NCBI RefSeq assembly: GCF_017873605.1
Contig: NZ_JAGGKI010000003.1
Span: 372,001 to 436,000 of the forward strand
DNA: 64,000 nt
Reading direction: 5' to 3'
Source of the DNA: Paenibacillus lactis
Lineage (GTDB): Bacteria; Bacillota; Bacilli; Paenibacillales; Paenibacillaceae
Shown: positions 32,568 through 40,257 of the stretch, piece after piece
Layout: every line of letters begins with the position of its first letter
How positions within the stretch are numbered: the stretch's first letter is position 1
Made by a program: the position numbers and the translations under genes
The notes under the pieces: generated by a model
Database searches by the model: none
What the model saw: the letters and a program-made list of their open reading frames with translations, nothing else
Told to the model about the DNA's origin: nothing

Positions 32568-34291
32568 TACTCTTCCTCTCCCTCCGGTAGATAACCATGA
32601 TGTTGACTTACGGGCAAGTACAGCAAAACAGACATCCCCTCATGCGGAAGGTTGGCGAGTGTCAGCCTCGCTTCCTGCCCGAAGGTCAATCGGAGTCTTT
32701 GGACCACGTTCATCAGACCGACTCTCTCATAGGCTCCATCCTGCTCATCGCTTGGTTTCCCCAGCCTGCGGTTCAGACATTCGAGCATTCCTTCTTCGGC
32801 CCGGGTACCGTTGTTGATAATCTCAATCCTGATTCCGTCCGGGTCGCGTCTGGAGCGGACCTGAATACGTGGCGTCTGATGATCGACAAGTCCGTGGACG
32901 ATGGCATTCTCAACGACCGGCTGCAATATGAGTTTTGGCAATATGAGCCCTTCGGTTTCCGGTTCCAGATCGACCTCTAAGCGAAGCGGTATTTCGTTGC
33001 GGATTTTCATAATGTCGACATAGTGGCCCAGCAGCTTGCACTCCTCGCGCAACGTGGCCGGCTCATTGACCTTGAGATAGGCTCGCAGCAAGCTCATCAG
33101 GGAATCGATAATTCCGCTGTGAAGCGTATCCTTCGTCAGGATGAGGCTGCATTTGATCGAATTGAGCGTGTTGATCAAAAAATGAGGGCGAATTTGCATA
33201 AACAAGGCTTCGAGCTCCATCACCCGCTTCTGTTCCTGCTCCTGTTCGATATCATGGATCAGCCGCTGTAATTGATCCAGCATCGTATTCAGCGTCTGAC
33301 TCAACTCAGCGATATCATCCTTGCCCTTGACCTCCAGCCGGACGTCCAGATTTCCCATTCCGAACTGCCGCACCACTCGCTGCAGCTTGAGAATCGGCCT
33401 GTGCAGCCTTTTGGCGATCAGGATAGACATCCCGGAGAACACGAGAAACAGCAGAAGAACCCCGGCAAGACCGGTATAAAACGTCCGGGAAATTGGCTCC
33501 GACCACTCTTTCTCCGAAGCTTCGTAGGCCAGCTTCCAGTTCGATTTCAAAATGGTTCTATCCGATCGGACACTGCTCTTGGTCTCCGTATGATGCGGAA
33601 TCAGCTCCGCATGACCTGCAATGAATTCCCCGTTTGCATCAAAGAGGGCCACCTTGCCAAAGTCGACCGTACCGAGCAGCCGGTTGAAGTACTTATCGGA
33701 AATGGCGCACAGCAATACGGACACTTGCCTCTTCTCGCGGCTGTCATAGATCACCCTGGCGATGTAGTAGCTTTTCCCCTTCCCCGCCGAGTCGCCGCCG
33801 GCCATTCCTAGCCATTGCAGGGTTTCCGGTTTGTTGAGATCAACGCGCTGCATCAGTTCGTCAACGCTTCCGTTAATCGTGGTCAAATCCTCCGTGCCGG
33901 AAGAGATGACGAATTGCTGCGGGTTGACCAGGTACATGCGGACATTATTATTCAGCGGCTTGGAGTTAATCAGGGAAAAGATGTCCTGAATTTGTCTAAA
34001 ATGCACATAATCCTCATAAGTTGCCAGCCTCTCGGTGTCTGCGAATGACTTCAGAATATTGCGAACACTTGTATCGTTCACGATAAAATGAGAGGCAAAC
34101 GTGATATCGTCAATGGTTTTGCTCAGCTCATCCGTCATGACATTCAGGACATTCTCGTTGCTGAGCTGCAGCTTCTCTACCATCGTATCCCGGATCAGAA
34201 CAAACGATATGATAGAAACCGCTATCAGCGGAATGAAGATCAGCAAAAGAAACGACAGCTGGATGCGTTTGTAGAAGGTAAATTTGAACAT
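32567..34291 (-). CDS. YesM-type sensor histidine kinase
   Basis: 574 residues. One membrane helix near 10-30, an extracellular sensor domain to about 270, a second helix (FYTGLAGVLLLFLVFSGMSI), a HAMP domain (RPILKLQRVVRQFGMGNLDV), then the His_kinase region with the phospho-accepting histidine in FMQIRPHFLINTLNS and an N-box ILQPVVENAIVHGL. The QIRPHF motif has Arg where QINPHF is usual. It should sense an extracellular oligosaccharide or the loaded binding protein and phosphorylate the AraC-type regulator encoded next. Confidence 0.95.
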   Translation of the reverse strand: MFKFTFYKRIQLSFLLLIFIPLIAVSIISFVLIRDTMVEKLQLSNENVLNVMTDELSKTIDDITFASHFIVNDTSVRNILKSFADTERLATYEDYVHFRQIQDIFSLINSKPLNNNVRMYLVNPQQFVISSGTEDLTTINGSVDELMQRVDLNKPETLQWLGMAGGDSAGKGKSYYIARVIYDSREKRQVSVLLCAISDKYFNRLLGTVDFGKVALFDANGEFIAGHAELIPHHTETKSSVRSDRTILKSNWKLAYEASEKEWSEPISRTFYTGLAGVLLLFLVFSGMSILIAKRLHRPILKLQRVVRQFGMGNLDVRLEVKGKDDIAELSQTLNTMLDQLQRLIHDIEQEQEQKRVMELEALFMQIRPHFLINTLNSIKCSLILTKDTLHSGIIDSLMSLLRAYLKVNEPATLREECKLLGHYVDIMKIRNEIPLRLEVDLEPETEGLILPKLILQPVVENAIVHGLVDHQTPRIQVRSRRDPDGIRIEIINNGTRAEEGMLECLNRRLGKPSDEQDGAYERVGLMNVVQRLRLTFGQEARLTLANLPHEGMSVLLYLPVSQHHGYLPEGEEE

Positions 34292-34359
34292 GTTTCTCTG
34301 CCCTTTCTTATGCTCCTTGTCCTCTTTATTCTATCAATCCTCTGTGCTGGAAGCATGCA

Positions 34360-36528
34360 TTAAATGATGACGGTTGATTGCATTTTTCTTCCTTGAGGGG
34401 TCATCAGCACAACCTCTCCGAAGATCTGCATGCCCTCCACCACATAACAATCAAAATGACCCGACGGTGCACGGTGGCTAACAACGAGAATAAACTCCTC
34501 TTCCATTCCCGGGAGCTGAACGCCGCAAGCCTCGGCTTGCCCGTCATGAACCTGCTCCCCCGTATGACGATATACCGGTACCTTGCGGACTCGCGGAGAG
34601 GCTGTTTCGCCTGGACGATGGGGATAAAGCACCTGCATGATGCTGATCCATCCTCTTCCTGTCCGGGAGTATGACGCATTCGAATTAGGCTCGAGCAGGT
34701 TATACTCGCGGGAGATCACGCCCTCGCCCACTTCCCCGCACAGGTCGGCCGTCGTTATGGGGATAATCGAAAGATTCGCTTCCCCGGGGGTGTTTGTACG
34801 GCAAATCTTGGTGTCTGCTTCCATCAGAACTTCGCCTGGCGGGTGCGGAAAATGGAAGTGCTGAGTCAGGGTATGCTGCTCACGGCACGCCAAGCTGTCA
34901 ATCAACAGCCAGAAATACGGCTTGATAAAGATGATCCTTCTGCGCGGAATTAACGGTTCATTCCCATAAAGATAGCCGTCATGCATCCCCTCGACATAGT
35001 CAAAGTCAGGCTTGCTGATCCATTTGCAGCCCATCGGCCCGGCCATCCGGTCGAAAGACCAGGTATCCCTGATCCCGGTGAACCCGATTCCGTCGACGAC
35101 GGTCGTGTTATGGGCGGAGCTCTCCTTTAATGCTTTTCTGTGCGGCGTATGATCGCTATAGTTGTACCGTCCAAGATCGGTGAGCAGGTCGCGGCCGTAG
35201 GCATGGAGATCGATGTGCAGCATATCGGCATGACCGTGGCCTCCCCCGAGCTTACCGCAGTGAAAATAAAGGTACAGCGCTTCTTCGTCCCAGCCCGTTC
35301 GCATCGTATAATGACCGGAATGGGGAAAAGCCCGGCTCATGGATGGCGGCTCTACGGGCACCATCGCTTCGTAATCACGGATTCCCTCCATGCCGAACAG
35401 CCAGGCATTGTCGTAATCCGGCCGGGCATGTCCGCCAAAGCGCAGGACGGAATCCTCAAACAGCCATGCGGCAAAGGTCAGAATGGAACGGATATCGCTA
35501 TCGTCGCTGTCTCCCAGCATCGGCTGCCTGTGATTCGGCTTGGCCCAGTACAAGGAAGCTTCGGCCATCTCGAGGACCGTACGACAAAATGAGTCGTCAA
35601 GCTCCGACCCGTTGAGCTTGGCAAGGTGGACGCAGTCAAGATAACAAGCCAGCACCTCGTGATGATACGTTGGCGATTGCTCCCAGTGGATGCCGTCCGC
35701 CATGATCTGGAGCCTTGCCGTCTCCTTCAATCTCTCTTCGCCCATTTCCCGCCACCCTGCCGACTGGGTGAATTCGGGAAAGAACAACGCAATATGGTAT
35801 AAGCCGCAAGTCTCCAGGACGCCCCAATTGCTGATATGTTTCCAGCTGGTGAAGGAAGCGGCCAGATACTCCCCGTGCTCGTGAAGCGAAATCAGCGCTT
35901 TACCGAGCAGCGACGGAGTAAGGGATGGGCTGCCGATCATGTATCGAAGCGCCTTGATCCAGTTCGCGCTGCGCAGCCCCGCCTCGATCGGGCGCCAGGT
36001 CAACGTATCCGTCGTAGGCTCTTCGGGGACAGGATTCCGATCGATCCAGTGTTCAAGCTGGCGGCAGAACACCTCCGCATACTTCTCATCGCCAGTCATC
36101 GCATACGCTTGTCCCAGCGCCACCCAATAGCGGTGGCGATTCAGCATGTAAGCCCACTCTACGTCCTGATCGGGAATATGGCACCAATCGATATCACCGT
36201 CAAATGTAACGGGAACGACGCTCCGCTCCATATCCCACGGAAAGCGGAACAGGAACGTCTGCTGCATCACCTCATTCGCCGTCTTCATGACGATGTCCAG
36301 CTCATCCCCACAGTGCTGCTTCACATAATCGGTGATCATCCGCTTCTCCTCACGGCTCATCCACCATCCGGCTGTTCTCCGGCAAGAGAAGTATGCATGC
36401 AGTTCACCCAGTACATCGTGCCGATGACCTTGATCATCTGCATTCAGCATCGGACCGATTGCGGGATCCTCCGGATCCAGCGTGGTTAAAAGGGCTTTCA
36501 CCAAAGCTTCCGTGGCATCAGCGTTCAT
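34360..36528 (-). CDS. Heparinase II/III-family protein, putative polysaccharide lyase
   Basis: 722 residues, no signal peptide. N-terminal (alpha/alpha) toroid with IHWEQSPTYHHEVLACYLD, which carries the tyrosine/histidine pair used in such lyases, then the heparinase II/III C-terminal domain: GGGHGHADMLHIDLHAYGRD, DLGRYNYSDHTPHRK, SSAHNTTVVDG. Family members cleave uronic acid-containing chains by beta-elimination (heparin, heparan sulfate, alginate or oligomers of these). A cytoplasmic location points to action on imported oligosaccharides. ATG 36528 lies inside the end of the GH88 gene, with AAGGGG eight bases upstream. Confidence 0.88.
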   Translation of the reverse strand: MNADATEALVKALLTTLDPEDPAIGPMLNADDQGHRHDVLGELHAYFSCRRTAGWWMSREEKRMITDYVKQHCGDELDIVMKTANEVMQQTFLFRFPWDMERSVVPVTFDGDIDWCHIPDQDVEWAYMLNRHRYWVALGQAYAMTGDEKYAEVFCRQLEHWIDRNPVPEEPTTDTLTWRPIEAGLRSANWIKALRYMIGSPSLTPSLLGKALISLHEHGEYLAASFTSWKHISNWGVLETCGLYHIALFFPEFTQSAGWREMGEERLKETARLQIMADGIHWEQSPTYHHEVLACYLDCVHLAKLNGSELDDSFCRTVLEMAEASLYWAKPNHRQPMLGDSDDSDIRSILTFAAWLFEDSVLRFGGHARPDYDNAWLFGMEGIRDYEAMVPVEPPSMSRAFPHSGHYTMRTGWDEEALYLYFHCGKLGGGHGHADMLHIDLHAYGRDLLTDLGRYNYSDHTPHRKALKESSAHNTTVVDGIGFTGIRDTWSFDRMAGPMGCKWISKPDFDYVEGMHDGYLYGNEPLIPRRRIIFIKPYFWLLIDSLACREQHTLTQHFHFPHPPGEVLMEADTKICRTNTPGEANLSIIPITTADLCGEVGEGVISREYNLLEPNSNASYSRTGRGWISIMQVLYPHRPGETASPRVRKVPVYRHTGEQVHDGQAEACGVQLPGMEEEFILVVSHRAPSGHFDCYVVEGMQIFGEVVLMTPQGRKMQSTVII

Positions 36529-37639
36529 ACCAATACCCCTTGTTTCCGGTCTCCATACGAATCAAAGCCTCCAGGTAAAAATAATCCCCCCAGATCATGA
36601 AATCATCCGGGGACAATCCGCCGCGCACATGATAAGAACCGTGCTGCAGCAGGCCCTCCGCCTCTTGGCCGATGGTGGAATAATTCCGTACCAGCGAGGT
36701 CATGGAATCCTGCAGTCCTTGTTCAAAGCGTGCTCTATCGGGATCCCCATCCTCCAAATGTCCAATCAGTTCCAGCAAACCTGCCGCCACAATAGCCGAG
36801 GCCGAGCTGTCGCGATAGGTATCGGCGGTTACGGGAGCATTAAAGTCCCAAAGGGCGACATGATCCTCCGGCAAGTGCTTCAAGAAATATTTCGCCATTC
36901 GTTTGGAGGTTTCCAGATATACACGATCCCCTGTATAGTGATAAGCCAGTGCGAATCCGTACACCCCCCAGGCTTGTCCCCGCGTCCATGTCGAGCCGTT
37001 CGTATAGCCCTGGTGCGTAGCCCCACCTATCGGCTCCCCGGTATGTGGATCGAAGAAAAAGGTGTGGTAGGAGCTGTCGTCGCCGCGCACCAGATAACGC
37101 CTTGTCTTCTCCGCCTGCATGATGGCGATGTCGCGGTACTGGGAGTTACCGGTTTGCTGCCCAGCCCAGAAGAGCAGCGGCAAATTCATCAAGCAATCGA
37201 TGATGATGCGGCCGCCCTCCTTCTCATCTCCTTCAGGCCCCCACGCTTGAATATAACCTCCGCTTGGACGCCAGCGTTTCAGCAGCAAGTCCGCAGCCTG
37301 AAGCGTCAACTGGCGTGCGCTCTCATCCTTCTCGACGATCCACTGCGCTTTGGAGGACAAGGAATACAGAAATCCGATATCGTGATGATCAAGCACCTTC
37401 TTGTCCGCAAAGCGCCGGCGGAAGTCTTCTACCGTTCGTACGGCTCCCAATCTGAATGCCTCGTCGCTCGTATATTCGTAACATAGCCAGAGAAGACCGC
37501 TCCAGAAGCCGTTTGTCCAATCGTCATTATCATTCAGCAAATAGGCGCCGTCCTTGCTGACGTGGGGGAATCGGGTCCCGAAGGCATCCATGTTCCTCCG
37601 GATTTTCTCTACGGCATCTTTAATCGCACTGCTCCACAT
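36518..37639 (-). CDS. Unsaturated glucuronyl hydrolase, GH88
   Basis: 373 residues, an (alpha/alpha)6 barrel. LLNDNDDWTNGFWSGLLW and KVLDHHDIGFLYSLS hold the two conserved aspartates of the family (nucleophile-like Asp of DW and the general-acid Asp of HD). It hydrates the unsaturated uronic acid left by a lyase and releases the sugar, so it naturally follows the heparinase-like enzyme. First gene of the operon; ATG 37639 has AAGGGAG upstream. The overlap of 11 bases with the lyase gene ties their translation together. Confidence 0.92.
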   Translation of the reverse strand: MWSSAIKDAVEKIRRNMDAFGTRFPHVSKDGAYLLNDNDDWTNGFWSGLLWLCYEYTSDEAFRLGAVRTVEDFRRRFADKKVLDHHDIGFLYSLSSKAQWIVEKDESARQLTLQAADLLLKRWRPSGGYIQAWGPEGDEKEGGRIIIDCLMNLPLLFWAGQQTGNSQYRDIAIMQAEKTRRYLVRGDDSSYHTFFFDPHTGEPIGGATHQGYTNGSTWTRGQAWGVYGFALAYHYTGDRVYLETSKRMAKYFLKHLPEDHVALWDFNAPVTADTYRDSSASAIVAAGLLELIGHLEDGDPDRARFEQGLQDSMTSLVRNYSTIGQEAEGLLQHGSYHVRGGLSPDDFMIWGDYFYLEALIRMETGNKGYWYER

Positions 37640-37678
37640 AACGTCGTGCTCCCTTCGAATCGATCATGATTACGATTC

Positions 37679-37742
37679 ATGATAGGGGGAGTCTCACCGT
37701 TCTTGTAGATCCGATTTTTGCCTTGATGTGCACTATTTTGAC
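37679..37742 (-). promoter_or_regulatory. GH88 operon promoter with AraC-type direct repeats
   Basis: Minus strand -10 TATCAT (37679-37684). Upstream repeats are GGCAAAAATCGGATCTAC (37705-37722, starting about 38 bp before the -10) and GTCAAAATAGTGCACAT (37726-37742), 20 bp apart. The second copy matches the conserved copies at 28680-28696 and 30615-30631. This is probably the autoregulated promoter of the operon that encodes the sensor and regulator. Confidence 0.7.
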
Positions 37743-37803
37743 TTTTGCATCCTTAGGGTTATAAAAAAGGAACAAACCTGTCCTTTTTCATCTCTATTGC
37801 AAT

Positions 37804-37842
37804 AAAAAATACGATCCATGGTCACCACGAATCGTATTTTTC
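37804..37842 (-). terminator. Bidirectional terminator after the GntR-SBP gene
   Basis: AAAAATACGAT, 16-base loop, ATCGTATTTTT on both strands; about 68 nt past the stop at 37910. Confidence 0.85.
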
Positions 37843-37909
37843 AGTCCCGATGCTTGCATTCCTGCCTATATGCTATCCCATCCGGCGAGATTCCCGTGCA
37901 GGGACAGGC

Positions 37910-39298
37910 TTATTGTCGGGATTTCACTCCAAGCCTGCTTGCAAGACGTGCGGCGGCATCCTGGGCCTGCTCCATATTCGCCCAAAACAGCTTCAGCTCG
38001 TTCCGGAGCCGATGCAGCTCCTCCATCGTGATGCCCAAGTCCGCATAGCTGCTGAAGGTTGGGACGATCTCGCGATATAGGTTAAAGCGCGACGGTCGAT
38101 ACATCGTTTCCGCGCCGTCCCATTCGGCCGACGATTTCCGGGCCGGAATGCTCAGCGTCTCCTTGCGGATATGCAGCTGGGCCGCGGCCGAGCCAAGAAA
38201 ATCAACCAGTAGGCGCGCCGCCTCCTTCTGCTTCGATTGCCGGTTGACGGCCAGCCCCGTCACGAGCAGCAGCGTTTTCGCGCTTTGCTCATAAGGAAGC
38301 GGGGCGAGATCATATTCGAAATCGGCTTGCTTCAGCATTTTTAATCCATAATACGTCGTCATCACCATGGCCGTCTTCTGCTGCAAAAACAGTTTCTCGG
38401 CGTCCCCGTCCGATTCGGACAGGAAAGAGGCAGACAAGCCTTGTCCGTAGATTAACTCCCGGAACATGCCGAGGCTGTCCCACAGCTTCGGATCATCATA
38501 ACGATATCCGCCTTCTTCTTGCGCAAACCGAAAGTGCTTCTGCAGCAATACGATCGGGAAACGGTTCGTTGAGGCAATATGCGCGTAGAAGCCGAACAAC
38601 TGGTGCTCTCTTTGGATGTGAGCTGCCGTCTCCGCCAGCTGCTTCCATGACCAGCTGCTATCCGGCTCCGGCATGCCCCACTTCCGGAATAGGGTTTTGT
38701 TATAGCACAGCACAACCGGCGAAAATGTGAGCGGCCGGGCATACAGCCTGCCTTCATGCGCCAGATAATCCCCCAGAAACGAATACGCCTCCGGATCCGG
38801 CTCCAGCGGAAGAAACCGATCCAGTTCGCCATGCTCCAGCATTTCACGGAAATTCCACGTATTTAGCGAAAGTACATCTACCCATCCGTTTTCCAAATAC
38901 CCCTGGATCGCTTCAGGATAGTGCGTGTAGGGAAGTGTAATCGTATCCACCGAGATGTGGGGATACTGCGCGTGGAACTGTTCAAGCAATCCTTTCAGAT
39001 CCATCTCATCATCCAGAGAAGGATAGCATCCAAGCTTCAGCGATACCTTCGGCACAGGAGCAGGAGCGTTGATCCGGTTGCCCACGCGCGGTTCTTTCGT
39101 TATCAATCCTTCCTCCACAAGCAGTTCAAGTCCCTTGCGGACGGATTTTTTGCTAAGCATGTACTGCTCTGCCAACGCCAGCTCGGAAGGCAGATAATCC
39201 CCAGGCGGGCGGACCGAGGTGAGAATGTCGCGCCGAAGCGTGCTTACCATCTCATCCAACCGCTTCTGAAACGTGACACGATCAGGTTTGTTGCTCAT
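37910..39298 (-). CDS. GntR-family regulator fused to a solute-binding-protein domain
   Basis: About 462 residues, no signal peptide. Residues about 5-80 are a GntR winged helix (LPSELALAEQYMLSKKSVRK, LELLVEEGLITKEPRVGNR). Residues about 85-460 match ABC-type family-1 solute-binding proteins (PHISVDTITLPYTHYPEAIQ, LSLNTWNFREMLE, KTAMVMTTYYGLKMLKQADF). The binding domain would sit in the cytoplasm and sense a sugar. ATG 39298 has GGGGAG eight bases upstream; an ATG-free extension to 39364 is unlikely. It may control the neighbouring cohesin genes, which are divergent, or the sugar locus. Confidence 0.85.
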   Translation of the reverse strand: MSNKPDRVTFQKRLDEMVSTLRRDILTSVRPPGDYLPSELALAEQYMLSKKSVRKGLELLVEEGLITKEPRVGNRINAPAPVPKVSLKLGCYPSLDDEMDLKGLLEQFHAQYPHISVDTITLPYTHYPEAIQGYLENGWVDVLSLNTWNFREMLEHGELDRFLPLEPDPEAYSFLGDYLAHEGRLYARPLTFSPVVLCYNKTLFRKWGMPEPDSSWSWKQLAETAAHIQREHQLFGFYAHIASTNRFPIVLLQKHFRFAQEEGGYRYDDPKLWDSLGMFRELIYGQGLSASFLSESDGDAEKLFLQQKTAMVMTTYYGLKMLKQADFEYDLAPLPYEQSAKTLLLVTGLAVNRQSKQKEAARLLVDFLGSAAAQLHIRKETLSIPARKSSAEWDGAETMYRPSRFNLYREIVPTFSSYADLGITMEELHRLRNELKLFWANMEQAQDAAARLASRLGVKSRQ

Positions 39299-39419
39299 CG
39301 TCAAGACTCCCCATTCACCAACAAGGCAATGTTCATAGTAGGGATAGTATACCATATCCAGCATTTTCTACACAGATCATACACCACATTTACACCAATT
39401 TATTCTCTATTTAAGGACA

Positions 39420-39448
39420 TTGACAGTAATTTCGAATGAGATTATCAT
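39420..39448 (+). promoter_or_regulatory. Sigma-A promoter of the cohesin genes
   Basis: -35 TTGACA at 39420-39425, 17-bp spacer, -10 TATCAT at 39443-39448, plus strand. The leader to the TTG start at 39587 is about 130 nt. A palindrome-like GGATAGTATACCATATCC (39342-39359) and another GTATACC at 39453 sit between the divergent genes and could be the GntR operator. Confidence 0.75.
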
Positions 39449-39586
39449 TTTTGTATACCTCATGGATACCAGAGTAAATAAAGTGATTTCTGAAAGATGA
39501 ATGCGAAGGGAAGGAGGTCGTGCCCGGTCAGCAAGCATGCTTTGATTCAACAAAACAACATTCAAAATCACTGGAGGTGTATCATA

Positions 39587-40132
39587 TTGAGAAAACAATA
39601 CGGTTTAACGGTCATGATCGTCCTTTTACTCGTCAGTCTGTTCGCCCCCTACCCTGCATCCGCAGCAGGCGGACAATTGGAGCTGGTGAGAGTGCCTAAT
39701 GCTCTCAAGCCGGGATCCAAGGTCAAAATTCGCATAAATGCCTCGCAAGTACAGGATTTATATGGATTGCAGTTCAATCTAAAATTCAATTCCAGCCAAC
39801 TTCGATATGAAGGGATGAAGATTTCGAATCAGTATATCAACTACCCATCCAGTTCGCAGACCAAGGAGGGCCAGGTTTCCGCTGCGCTGATCCGCAAGGA
39901 GAGCAAGGATACGTCCTATAAGAAGAAGCTTCAAGTCGCAGAAATGACGTTCACTGCTTTAAAACCGGGTGTAGCCACTCTTCAATTACATGGTGTGAAA
40001 GCGATTACAACCGAGGTCTATGTAAATGAACATGGCAAGAACGATCTTCGGCTTCTGCCGCTAGAGACGATGAAGGAGCTGTTGTTCCAAATCTCCCCCC
40101 ACCCAGGCAAAAAGTCTGATTCTCCAAGCTAG
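39587..40132 (+). CDS. Secreted cohesin-domain protein
   Basis: About 181 residues. Sec signal peptide (MRKQYGLTVMIVLLLVSLFA, cleavage near ASAAGG) and one cohesin domain: LVRVPNALKPGSKVKIRINA, DLYGLQFNLKFNSSQLRYEG, LQVAEMTFTALKPGVATLQL. Cohesins bind dockerins in extracellular assemblies; stand-alone cohesins in Paenibacillus have unknown partners. TTG 39587 has GGAGGTG seven bases upstream. The dockerin that could bind it is encoded at the end of the next gene, 126 bases downstream on the same strand. Confidence 0.8.
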   Translation: MRKQYGLTVMIVLLLVSLFAPYPASAAGGQLELVRVPNALKPGSKVKIRINASQVQDLYGLQFNLKFNSSQLRYEGMKISNQYINYPSSSQTKEGQVSAALIRKESKDTSYKKKLQVAEMTFTALKPGVATLQLHGVKAITTEVYVNEHGKNDLRLLPLETMKELLFQISPHPGKKSDSPS

Positions 40133-40257
40133 CCTGTACCGAGTCAGCCTGCTTGCAAGTCACCATAAAACTGTAGCTGTCATGCGGCAGCAATATGAAT
40201 AGCCGATTCCTTATATCCATTCAGACATTCCTAATCTTATTACCGGGAGGGATTTCA

